Positions 1 to 6,306 of a stretch of DNA of 14,190 nt are shown here, piece after piece (position 1 is the first letter of the stretch; each line of letters starts with the position of its first letter). Source of the stretch: Maricaulis sp042095695. Its GTDB lineage: Bacteria; Pseudomonadota; Alphaproteobacteria; Caulobacterales; Maricaulaceae. The stretch covers positions 1 to 14,190 of the forward strand of contig JBELMP010000054.1 of the NCBI GenBank assembly GCA_042095695.1. The letters are read 5' to 3'. The notes below the pieces were generated by a model. The model was not told the origin of the DNA and did no database searches. It was given only the letters and a program-made list of their open reading frames with translations. Made by a program: the position numbers and the translations under genes.

Positions 1-1080
1 ATTGTCCACAGCCTCGCGGCACTGACACTGATTGTCTGGTTCCCCATCCTCGGCGAACCCCGCCCGGCAATCATTAATGCTATTGCTGTTCTCATCATTA
101 CTTGCCCATGCGCGCTAGGACTGGCGGTGCCGGCGGTACAGGTCGTCGCCTCCGGTCGGCTCTACCGTGACGGCGTTCTGGTGAAATCCGGCGATGCGAT
201 GGAGCGCCTGGCGCGGATCGATACCATCGTGTTCGACAAGACCGGCACCTTGACCGAGGGACGGCCACGCCTGCTCAATCGTGAAGATATCGATGACCGG
301 GCGTTCGACTTTGCTGCGCGCCTGGCGCGAACATCGCGCCACCCGCTTTCGCGCGCCGTCGCGGACATGGCCGGTATGGGCAAGACCGCCAATTCTGTCA
401 CGGAGACGCCGGGCGGCGGGCTGGAAGGCGAGGTGGATGGCCATCGGGTGCGGTTTGGCTCGGCGCGTTGGCTGAGTGTCGCGACGACGTCAAATCCGCT
501 GTCCGAGGCGTGGCTGCAGATTGATGATGAGCCGCCTGTCCGCTTCCGCTTCGAGGATAGCCCGCGGATCGATGCGCTTGAGACGGTGAATGATTTGCGC
601 GCGCGCGGCTGCGAGATCGTGCTTCTCTCCGGCGACCGGAATGAACCCGTCGCCACCATGGCCCGGCGATTGGGCATTACCGCCTGGCAGGCGGAGTTGA
701 AGCCGCAGGACAAGATTGCGAGGCTCCAGGCCCTGAAAGCAGAAGGCCGGATTGTCGCGATGATTGGTGACGGCATTAATGATGCCCCCGCGCTGGCGGC
801 CGCCGATGTCTCCATCTCCCTGGCCTCGGCTGCGGAGATTTCCCAAGCGGCTGCAGACTTCGTCCTGCAGGGCGATCATCTTGCTGCGGCTCCGCGTGCG
901 CTGGATGTTTCGCGGGGCGCGCGACGTCGCGTGCTCGAGAATTTCGCGCTGGCGGTGATGTATAATATGATTGCGGTTCCGCTGGCCGTGTTCGGCTTTG
1001 TTACGCCCCTGATTGCGGCGATTGCAATGTCGGCCTCGTCCGTTCTGGTCACTGCCAATGCGCTGAGGCTCGCCCGCTAA
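1..1080 (+). CDS. ccoI: Copper-translocating P1B-type ATPase, CcoI/FixI-like (5' truncated by window)
   Basis: This is the C-terminal half of a copper-exporting P-type ATPase. The frame is already open at base 1, so the metal-binding domain and first membrane helices lie outside the window. Visible motifs, in order, are the intramembrane copper-binding CPC (about bases 103–111), the phosphorylation motif DKTGT (235–249), an SRHPLSRA nucleotide-binding HP motif (around base 340), LSGDR, the hinge motif GDGIND (766–783), and two closing membrane helices (about 940–1070). The family moves Cu(I) across the inner membrane. CcoI/FixI members supply the CuB centre of cbb3 cytochrome oxidase, whereas CopA members detoxify copper. 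I prefer CcoI because a ccoS gene overlaps its stop codon (TAATG) and a UreH/SafE-type gene lies nearby. A start at the internal ATG at 127 is rejected because it would remove the CPC helix. Family is near certain; the CcoI subtype rests on context. Confidence 0.93.
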   Translation: MVHSLAALTLIVWFPILGEPRPAIINAIAVLIITCPCALGLAVPAVQVVASGRLYRDGVLVKSGDAMERLARIDTIVFDKTGTLTEGRPRLLNREDIDDRAFDFAARLARTSRHPLSRAVADMAGMGKTANSVTETPGGGLEGEVDGHRVRFGSARWLSVATTSNPLSEAWLQIDDEPPVRFRFEDSPRIDALETVNDLRARGCEIVLLSGDRNEPVATMARRLGITAWQAELKPQDKIARLQALKAEGRIVAMIGDGINDAPALAAADVSISLASAAEISQAAADFVLQGDHLAAAPRALDVSRGARRRVLENFALAVMYNMIAVPLAVFGFVTPLIAAIAMSASSVLVTANALRLAR

Positions 1081-1238
1081 TGTCGTTTCTGATCTGGATG
1101 ATACCGCTGGCCCTCGGCATGGGCGCCCTGGGGCTGTGGGCTTTCCTGTGGAGCCTTCGCTCCGGTCAGTTCGAGGATCTGGATGGCGCAGCTCAGCGCA
1201 TCCTGATGGATGATGACAAGCCCATCACGCGGGACTGA
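1080..1238 (+). CDS. ccoS: Cbb3-type cytochrome oxidase assembly protein CcoS
   Basis: A 52-residue protein whose ATG shares one base with the ccoI stop (TAATG), which suggests translational coupling; a GAGG at 1065–1068 could serve as its ribosome binding site. It has one N-terminal membrane helix (about residues 3–25, ending ALGLWAFLWSL) followed by RSGQFEDLDGAAQRIL and an acidic tail with DDD. The pattern of one helix, a W-rich end, then SGQF(E/D)DLDG is the CcoS signature, and the family is usually 45–70 residues long. CcoS is required for functional insertion of cofactors into cbb3 oxidase, probably alongside CcoI. The gene is easily missed because of its size. It converges on the DUF2189 gene with a 25-bp gap. 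Confidence 0.93.
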   Translation: MSFLIWMIPLALGMGALGLWAFLWSLRSGQFEDLDGAAQRILMDDDKPITRD

Positions 1239-1263
1239 TCTCCAGAAGACGACGGGCTGCGCC

Positions 1264-2040
1264 CTAGGCCTTGTCCTGCGCGGCTGACGGTTCCGGCTGT
1301 GGCGCGAAATCCTTATAGGCATGCCAGGATGCATGCGCCAGCAGCGGGAAGGTGATCGCCAATCCGATCACAAAGAACGCGCTTCCCACAATCACCCAGA
1401 AAGCGATCAGCCAGGCCCAGGTCAGCAGCACGAAGGGCTGGCTGAAAACCGCCCGGATCGAGGCGACCAGCGCCGTGACGGCATCAACATCCTGATCCAC
1501 CAGCATCGGAAAAGTCAAAACAGAGATCGAGAAGGCGATACTGGCCAGGATTGCACCCAGTGCGGTTCCAACGATCAGGAGCGTAAGTCCGGACGCGTGC
1601 GTCAAAAGGAAGGGGATGAAGGTGTTGAGGTCAAACTCCGTGCCGGCGGGAACGATGCCGATATAGAGAAATTGCGCCACCCGGAACCAGACCATGAAGA
1701 GCAGGGCGAGGATGACGCTCATGAAGCCAATCTGCGACATGCGCGAGGGATAGCGCGTGATCATCACGCGAAAGCGGGGGGCTTCCCCGCGCGCGATTGC
1801 GCGACTGATCTGGTAAATGCCGATCGCAAGTGCCGGGGCCACCAGGGCGAAGCCGGACATGGCAATGGGGATGAGTGAAGATTGGTCGATCAGCCAGAGG
1901 CCGCTGATAATGAACAGCCCCAGCCCGACGAATATCAGCCCGTAGGCCAGGCTTATGCCGGGCGCGCGCTTGAGGTCCTCATATCCGCGTTTCAGCCATT
2001 TCCAAGGGGCGTCCCGTCGGACTGTCTCAAGCGTGACCAT
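1264..2040 (-). CDS. DUF2189 family integral membrane protein
   Basis: A 258-residue inner-membrane protein of unknown function. After a charged N-terminus (VRRDAPWKWLKRGYEDLKRAPGISLAYG read in parts, matching the DUF2189 opening in which a W-L-x-x-G-x-x-D motif precedes the first helix), there are about six hydrophobic segments: roughly residues 32–51, 55–75, 100–128, 148–180 and a long pair at 200–235. The C-terminus is soluble (HASWHAYKDF, then a Q/P/E-rich tail). A strong Shine-Dalgarno GGGAGG (complement of 2049–2054) precedes the ATG at 2040. It is convergent with ccoS and divergent from the UreH/SafE-type gene. In alphaproteobacteria such genes often sit near respiratory oxidase genes, so a link to the respiratory membrane is plausible, but the sequence shows no cofactor-binding pattern. 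The family call is fairly sure; the function is not known. Confidence 0.8.
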   Translation of the reverse strand: MVTLETVRRDAPWKWLKRGYEDLKRAPGISLAYGLIFVGLGLFIISGLWLIDQSSLIPIAMSGFALVAPALAIGIYQISRAIARGEAPRFRVMITRYPSRMSQIGFMSVILALLFMVWFRVAQFLYIGIVPAGTEFDLNTFIPFLLTHASGLTLLIVGTALGAILASIAFSISVLTFPMLVDQDVDAVTALVASIRAVFSQPFVLLTWAWLIAFWVIVGSAFFVIGLAITFPLLAHASWHAYKDFAPQPEPSAAQDKA

Positions 2041-2141
2041 ATCAATTTCCTCCCGCCCTAGTGTGGCCTGCCAGGCACGTTAAATCTTTGCGACATTACG
2101 CCACACATTTTTTGAGGGTATTCTGAGAGATAAGGGCTGCC

Positions 2142-2148
2142 AAGGAGG
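2142..2148 (+). promoter_or_regulatory. Strong Shine-Dalgarno for the UreH/SafE-type gene
   Basis: AAGGAGG is a full match to the anti-SD core and lies 7 nt before the ATG at 2156, which fixes this start. It is one of the two best ribosome binding sites in the window; the other precedes guaB. Confidence 0.8.
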
Positions 2149-2155
2149 AGAAGGC

Positions 2156-2869
2156 ATGTCGTCGGCCCTAATGAGTGAACTTAGCATGCTGGCGGGATTC
2201 GCTGCCGGTTTTGCCTCCAGCCTTCATTGCGTCGGCATGTGCGGCGGCATCACTGCCGGCTTGATGTTGCGACTGGCTCCGGATGACAACCGTCCGCGCC
2301 AGATCCAGACAGCGCTCCTGACGCAGTTGGGGCGTATCGTCTCCTATACTCTGGCCGGTGCTGTTCTGGCCGGTCTGTCCAGCCAGCTTTACCTGGCGGT
2401 TGACCGTGAAGCTGGACTTGTGCTGCTGCGCTGGGCGGCGGCGATTACACTGGTCTATATGGGATTGTCAGTCGCGGGCATGGCCCCCCAGCTGGCCGGT
2501 CTGGATCGATTGGGTACGCAACTGACCCGCCTGACGCATTCTCCCTGGGGTCAGCAGCTGCAGCAGTCTGGCGCCTTTGCTGCGGGCATGGTCTGGGGGC
2601 TATTGCCCTGCGGCATGGTCTATGCGGCCCTCTTTTTTGCAATGTTGTCGGCGGATCCCTTGCGGGGGGCGTTGATCATGGCCGGTTTCGGTCTGGGAAC
2701 GCTGCCGGCCCTGCTGGCGACCTCGCTGAGCGCCAGCTTTCTGCTTCGTCTGGCACGGCGTGCCAGTTCTCGGATCGCGGTTGGTGTGACAATCATCTGT
2801 CTCGGTGTGGCGTCAGCGGCGATTCCCTGGCGAATAATTGCTGCGCTTTGTGGCTTCCCGATCGAATAA
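2156..2869 (+). CDS. UreH/SafE-type (DsbD_2, PF13386-like) membrane protein of the cbb3 assembly cluster
   Basis: A 237-residue polytopic membrane protein with about six helices arranged as two related halves. The first half opens with FASSLHCVGMCGGI (about residues 20–33), placing a C-x-x-x-C pair in helix 1. The second half has WGLLPCGMVYAALF (about 148–161), a Leu-Pro-Cys-Gly turn in the equivalent helix. This pattern defines the cytochrome c biogenesis/UreH-like transmembrane family, often annotated 'sulfite exporter TauE/SafE family'. In many proteobacteria a member follows ccoIS, and a role in metal (copper or nickel) or thiol handling for oxidase maturation is suspected; direct sulfite export is doubtful. 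Here DUF2189, transcribed the other way, separates it from ccoS, so it is not co-transcribed with ccoIS. The start is fixed by the SD at 2142–2148. Family is confident, substrate unknown. Confidence 0.85.
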   Translation: MSSALMSELSMLAGFAAGFASSLHCVGMCGGITAGLMLRLAPDDNRPRQIQTALLTQLGRIVSYTLAGAVLAGLSSQLYLAVDREAGLVLLRWAAAITLVYMGLSVAGMAPQLAGLDRLGTQLTRLTHSPWGQQLQQSGAFAAGMVWGLLPCGMVYAALFFAMLSADPLRGALIMAGFGLGTLPALLATSLSASFLLRLARRASSRIAVGVTIICLGVASAAIPWRIIAALCGFPIE

Positions 2870-2973
2870 GCCGATCTTCGCAGGTTATCACCCACGCGCT
2901 TGTGATCCCTTGCGAGCGGACTGTGCCGCCAAAGCCGATTAGATAGAGTCGAGATATCTGATCGGACCCTGCC

Positions 2974-3504
2974 ATGCTCGCCTTGTTTCTTGCCCTCATT
3001 CTCAATGGTGTTGAGACGCCTGAAGCAGAAGCCGACCCGACTCTGATCGGTCAGATCAGCGCGTATTCGCAAGCCCTGATAACCGATTCCGCCCATGGGC
3101 TTTATGCCTTGCAGCTGACCCCGCGTTGGGGCCGGGTCTGCCAGGTGCGTGCGCATTTCAGAGGCGCGCCGCCGCGCACCGCGCAATATTGCTCAGGCCG
3201 GGTCGTTGCGCGTCATGTGCTCGCTTCCGAGGTGGCCGTCATGGATCACTACGCGATTGCCGATCAGGTCAGCGCCTGTCTTGCCGAGGATGGTGTGATC
3301 GCCGAGATCGGATTATCAGCCTCCGGTGAGGGGCAGCAGCGCGCCGGATTTGCCGATTGTCGCCACCAGCATGCAAGTGTGCGCTGTGCTGAGGGATGGC
3401 GTGTACAGGGGCTGTTTCTCTACTTCGATGGCGCACCGGGCCTGTTTCGTCATCGTCGGCTGATCGGCCTGCGTCCGCTCTGCATGCAGGCGCCTGATCG
3501 CTGA
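2974..3504 (+). CDS. Exported six-cysteine hypothetical protein
   Basis: A 176-residue protein I do not recognise. The first 10–11 residues are hydrophobic (MLALFLALIL) and are followed by an acidic ETPEAEADP stretch, which looks like a short signal peptide although a basic n-region is missing. An in-frame stop at 2959–2961 rules out any longer N-terminus. The mature part has exactly six cysteines (C56, C73, C102, C129, C138, C170), an even number consistent with three periplasmic disulfides, and is rich in arginine and histidine. The Shine-Dalgarno is weak. It lies 104 bp after the UreH/SafE-type gene on the same strand and 87 bp before the asparaginase signal-peptide start. Coding is supported by the single long frame and by codon use matching its neighbours. 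Export is inferred; function is unknown. Confidence 0.7.
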   Translation: MLALFLALILNGVETPEAEADPTLIGQISAYSQALITDSAHGLYALQLTPRWGRVCQVRAHFRGAPPRTAQYCSGRVVARHVLASEVAVMDHYAIADQVSACLAEDGVIAEIGLSASGEGQQRAGFADCRHQHASVRCAEGWRVQGLFLYFDGAPGLFRHRRLIGLRPLCMQAPDR

Positions 3505-3591
3505 CGCCGCCGCCGATAGCCGCAGATCGCACTCTTGCGGAGCTGTTCCCAAGCTGAGAAGCTGACCATGACTTTGCTTGGGGAGACTTTC

Positions 3592-4644
3592 ATGAAAACG
3601 CTTATTGCAGCTTTGGCCGCCTCGCTCCTCGCGAGTGCAGCGGGTGCACAGGATCAGCCAGAATGGGCCGTCGTTATTCATGGCGGGGCCGGCGTGATTG
3701 AGCGCGGAAACATGACGGCAGAAGTCGAGGCGGAGTATCGAGCGCAGATGCAGGCCGCTCTGGACCGCGGCGCTGATGTTCTTGCTGCGGGAGGTTCAGC
3801 TCTGGATGCCATCGAAGCCTCGATCCGCGGCATGGAGGATAGCCCGTTATTCAATGCGGGTCGCGGCGCAGTCTTTACCTCGGCTGGCCAAAATGAGCTC
3901 GACGCTTCGATTATGGACGGCGCCACGCTCAACGCCGGTGCTGTGTCAGGTGTCACCGCTGTCCGGCACCCGATAACGCTCGCGCGTTCAATCATGGACG
4001 ACAGCGTTCATGTCATGTTGCAGGGTGAGGGCGCCCAGATCTTTGCACGCGAGCAGGAGCTGGAGATGGTCGAGCCCGACTTTTTCTTCACCGAACGCCG
4101 CTGGGCCGCGCTGGAGCGCCGCCTCGGCGCGCTGGGTCTCGACATTCCCGAGCGTCCTGCCGGCGCCCCGGCACCGCAAGCCGTGGATCATGGAGCGCTC
4201 GATCGTGATGAGCGCGAGCACCGCTTCGGTACCGTTGGCGTTGTTGCGCTGGACAGCGCTGGAAATATCGCCGCGGGAACCTCGACCGGTGGTACCACCG
4301 CGAAACGCTGGGGGCGGGTAGGCGACAGCCCCATTCTTGGCGCGGGCACCTATGCGAGCAATGCCTCCTGTGGCGTGTCAGCCACTGGAACTGGCGAGTA
4401 TTTCATTCGCCTGACCGTTGCCAGCCGGATCTGTGCCCTGGTGGAGTTCCAGGGGCTTTCACTGCAGGCCGCAGCCGACCAGGTCATTCAGGACGAGCTT
4501 ACGGCATTGGAGGGAGATGGAGGCATTGTTGCACTGACACCCTCCGGCGATATCGCGTGGAGTTTCAATACACCCGGCATGTACCGCGCCAGCTGGCGCG
4601 CCGGTGAAGCGCCAGTCGTCGCCATCTATGGCGATGAAGACTAG
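3592..4644 (+). CDS. Exported isoaspartyl peptidase / plant-type L-asparaginase (Ntn hydrolase)
   Basis: A 350-residue precursor of the plant-type asparaginase/isoaspartyl peptidase family, which cleaves isoaspartyl dipeptides and asparagine. The chosen ATG follows GGGGAG (3580–3585) and starts a textbook signal peptide (MKTLIAALAASLLASAAGA, likely cut after A19); an upstream ATG in frame at 3535 would bury it. Family motifs are VIHGGAG near the mature N-terminus, FNAGRGAVFT and ELDASIMDG in the alpha chain, then FGTVGVVALD with the nucleophile Thr214 (codon 4231–4233). Autocleavage between G213 and T214 would give alpha and beta chains. Downstream, GTSTGGTTAKRWGRVGDSP, GAGTYAS and the GTGEYFIR motif are all intact, so it should be active. 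E. coli IaaA is cytoplasmic; the signal peptide here points to the periplasm, where it would scavenge peptides or damaged proteins. It converges on lysR with 15 bp between stops. Confidence 0.93.
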   Translation: MKTLIAALAASLLASAAGAQDQPEWAVVIHGGAGVIERGNMTAEVEAEYRAQMQAALDRGADVLAAGGSALDAIEASIRGMEDSPLFNAGRGAVFTSAGQNELDASIMDGATLNAGAVSGVTAVRHPITLARSIMDDSVHVMLQGEGAQIFAREQELEMVEPDFFFTERRWAALERRLGALGLDIPERPAGAPAPQAVDHGALDRDEREHRFGTVGVVALDSAGNIAAGTSTGGTTAKRWGRVGDSPILGAGTYASNASCGVSATGTGEYFIRLTVASRICALVEFQGLSLQAAADQVIQDELTALEGDGGIVALTPSGDIAWSFNTPGMYRASWRAGEAPVVAIYGDED

Positions 4645-4659
4645 ACCGGTCGCAGCGCG

Positions 4660-5568
4660 CTAGAGCTTGGTCGGGGCGCCGTCGCGGAAATAGGCGGCGT
4701 CCCGCTTCATCTCACCGATGATATGATCATAGGCCGCACGGATGCGCGCGCTTTTGCGCACGGTTTCGTGGGCGACGACCCAGAGGTCGAGGGTCGACTC
4801 AAAGTCCGGTAGAAGACGGACGAGCTTGTTGGACGCGCGGGCAAGCCGGTGAGAGGTGATCCCAATCCCGAAACCGCTTTCGACCCCTTTGATATGGCTG
4901 GCCGGGCTGTTGGCCTTGAAGGAGACGCGTCCGGGCAGGACGGGCGCCCCTTCGATTGAGGTGGGCCAGCCGAAGAAATCCCCAAGACTCCAGGCCACAC
5001 ACGCATGATCGGAAAGGTCATCGGCACAGTCCGGACGGCCGCAACGCTCAATATAGGACTGCGCCGCATACAGGCCGGCACCCACTGTTGCGCCGCGCCG
5101 GCCAACCAGGCTTTGCTGTGTGCCCGGACCATTCCAGCGCAGGGCGATATCGGCCTCGCGGTCTGCCAGATTGGCCGGGTGATTCTTGATGACGATCTCG
5201 ACGCCTACCGCCGGGTTGGCAATCTGAAAGGAGGCGAGGGCGCCGGGCAGCCAGTCTGCACCAAGGCCTTCAGAGGCAGAAATCACCACCAGGCCTGACA
5301 GGCTCTGATCCTGTGCAATTGCCGCGCGCTGAATGGCCGAGGCCTCTTCACGCATGCGTTTGGCATGACTGACAATCTTGCGGCCGAGCGGGGTGAGGCT
5401 TGATTGCCCGTTCTCGCGCTCGAAGAGGGGTTCGCCGAGCCTCTGCTCGAGCGCTTGCATGCGTCGCGTCACCGTTGGCTGGCTGACGCCAAGCTCGCTG
5501 GCGGCGGCGGTGAGGCTGCCTGCTTCCGCAACGGTCAGGCAAACGAGATAGTCAGACCAATCATCCAT
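4660..5568 (-). CDS. LysR-type transcriptional regulator
   Basis: A 302-residue LysR-family regulator of typical length. It has an N-terminal winged helix-turn-helix: MDDWSDYLVCLTVAEAGSLT, then AASELGVSQPTVTRRMQALE at about residues 21–40, then LGEPLFER and LTPLG. A type 2 periplasmic-binding-protein-like effector domain fills about residues 90–295 (VVISASEGLG at its start). The reading frame stays open upstream to 6051, but that extension runs antisense through the TPR gene and lacks the family signature, so the ATG at 5568 is the start. There is no Shine-Dalgarno just upstream and the predicted transcription start falls next to the ATG, so the mRNA may be leaderless. It is divergent from the exported TPR gene, with a candidate operator between them, so that gene is the likeliest target along with lysR itself. 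The effector is unknown. Confidence 0.93.
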   Translation of the reverse strand: MDDWSDYLVCLTVAEAGSLTAAASELGVSQPTVTRRMQALEQRLGEPLFERENGQSSLTPLGRKIVSHAKRMREEASAIQRAAIAQDQSLSGLVVISASEGLGADWLPGALASFQIANPAVGVEIVIKNHPANLADREADIALRWNGPGTQQSLVGRRGATVGAGLYAAQSYIERCGRPDCADDLSDHACVAWSLGDFFGWPTSIEGAPVLPGRVSFKANSPASHIKGVESGFGIGITSHRLARASNKLVRLLPDFESTLDLWVVAHETVRKSARIRAAYDHIIGEMKRDAAYFRDGAPTKL

Positions 5569-5575
5569 ACGTTTA

Positions 5576-5603
5576 TGTATATTGATAATGTCAAATTGGT
5601 CAA
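5576..5603 (-). promoter_or_regulatory. Predicted lysR promoter (sigma-70-like)
   Basis: Read on the minus strand, TTGACC (complement of 5598–5603) is separated by 16 bp from TATACA (complement of 5576–5581), a 5/6 and a 4/6 match to the consensus. Transcription would start within a few bases of the ATG at 5568. The region is AT-rich compared with the surrounding genes. Inference from sequence only. Confidence 0.4.
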
Positions 5604-5604
5604 T
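5582..5604. promoter_or_regulatory. Candidate LysR-type operator (T-N11-A dyad plus adjacent dyad)
   Basis: TTGATAATGTCAA (5582–5594) is a dyad with TTGA/TCAA arms and exact T-N11-A spacing, the core recognised by LysR-family proteins. It is followed directly by a second dyad, ATTG-GT-CAAT (5595–5604). Both lie inside the predicted lysR promoter and about 65–85 bp before the TPR gene start, where a LysR protein normally binds to repress itself and control a divergent target. Confidence 0.5.
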
Positions 5605-5667
5605 GGAATACGCAGAACTGCATTCTATATGTAAACGGTGTTCACTTTCTACCTTCTGAGGTCCATC

Positions 5668-6162
5668 ATGACTCGCAATTCGATCATCGCAATGGTTGCG
5701 CTCGCTTCCTTCGCCGGCCTTGCATCTTTTACCCCGCACGCAGTCGGCAGTGTTGCCGAGGCACAAGCGTGTGAAACCGCTCCCCAATTCACTGCGCATC
5801 GCTCCGTCAACAGCCGCGTGCGCGCACAGTATAGCGCGGTATCCCGCGGTGAGTGGCTGCAGGCGATCCACTTCGGCAATGAAGTCGTTGATTCCGGCGC
5901 CGCCCCGTCTGCGAAAGCCGCAGCCTATACCAATCTCTGCTACGCCTATGCGGCGACCGGCGCTTATGACGAAGCGCTTGAAGCCTGCAACAGCGCGCTG
6001 GAGCGCGATGATGACGCTTGGCGTGCCCTGAATAATCGCGGTGCCGCACAATGGCTGGCAGGTGATCGTGTCGCAGCAAGCTCGGATTTCCAGGCCGCTG
6101 CAGCGATTGAAGAAGGCGAGGAGGAAGTGATTGCCAACCTCACCCTCGCCCAGTGCAGCTAA
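5668..6162 (+). CDS. Exported TPR-repeat protein
   Basis: A 164-residue protein with a Sec signal peptide (MTRNSIIAMVALASFAGLAS, continuing to an AEAQA/C cleavage site near residue 34/35). About three tetratricopeptide-like helical hairpins follow, at roughly residues 52–83, 84–116 and 118–150; the middle one shows the A-x-x-N-x-x-x-A-Y-x-x-x-G-x-Y-x-x-A and ALE pattern clearly. Four cysteines (C35, C91, C107, C163) could form two disulfides in the periplasm. Residue −3 is Ala and −2 is Gln, so C35 is not a good lipobox cysteine. The ATG at 5668 follows GAGG (5658–5661) at good spacing; a GTG at 5638 has no such site and would disrupt the signal peptide. The gene is divergent from lysR and followed by an intrinsic terminator, so it is probably a single-gene unit under LysR control. 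TPRs bind proteins; the partner is unknown. Confidence 0.82.
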   Translation: MTRNSIIAMVALASFAGLASFTPHAVGSVAEAQACETAPQFTAHRSVNSRVRAQYSAVSRGEWLQAIHFGNEVVDSGAAPSAKAAAYTNLCYAYAATGAYDEALEACNSALERDDDAWRALNNRGAAQWLAGDRVAASSDFQAAAAIEEGEEEVIANLTLAQCS

Positions 6163-6186
6163 TCCCCCGACCCAGCTGCATTAAAG

Positions 6187-6223
6187 AAGACCGGAGCGCT
6201 CGTCCGCTCCGGTCTTTTTCTTT
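6187..6223 (+). terminator. Rho-independent terminator of the TPR gene
   Basis: A perfect 12-bp stem (AAGACCGGAGCG paired with CGCTCCGGTCTT) with a 6-nt CTCGTC loop, running into TTTTTCTTT. It begins 24 bp after the TPR stop codon. The AAAG run upstream of the stem gives it partial activity potential on the other strand, but no minus-strand gene ends there. This is the clearest terminator in the window. Confidence 0.93.
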
Positions 6224-6306
6224 GGCCTCTTGCCTGAGTGCTGACCTTGCCTTCCGCTAAAGCGGGGGCTAGCCAAGCAGGATAATGCTCACCAAGAGGG
6301 CCCGAC

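Noticed and set aside
1321..1878. 185-codon plus-strand open frame opposite the DUF2189 gene
   Set aside because: The product is an extremely hydrophilic H/D/G/Q-rich string, the complement of membrane-helix codons; no ribosome binding site or family pattern.
2041..2155. FNR/FixK box (TTGAT-N4-ATCAA) expected near cbb3 assembly genes
   Set aside because: I searched the divergent region by eye and found no convincing full or half-site arrangement.
2887..2906. ATCAC/GTGAT inverted repeat after the UreH/SafE-type gene
   Set aside because: Only 5-bp arms with a 10-bp spacer and no T-tract; expected by chance and not convincing as a terminator or operator.
5569..6051. N-terminal extension of the LysR frame by about 160 codons
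   Set aside because: LysR proteins begin at the helix-turn-helix, total length from 5568 is the normal 302 residues, and the extension runs antisense through the TPR gene and the AT-rich promoter.
6254..6265. CCGCT-AA-AGCGG dyad upstream of the FAH-family gene
   Set aside because: Five-bp arms in GC-rich DNA, no promoter elements aligned with it; too weak to report as an operator.
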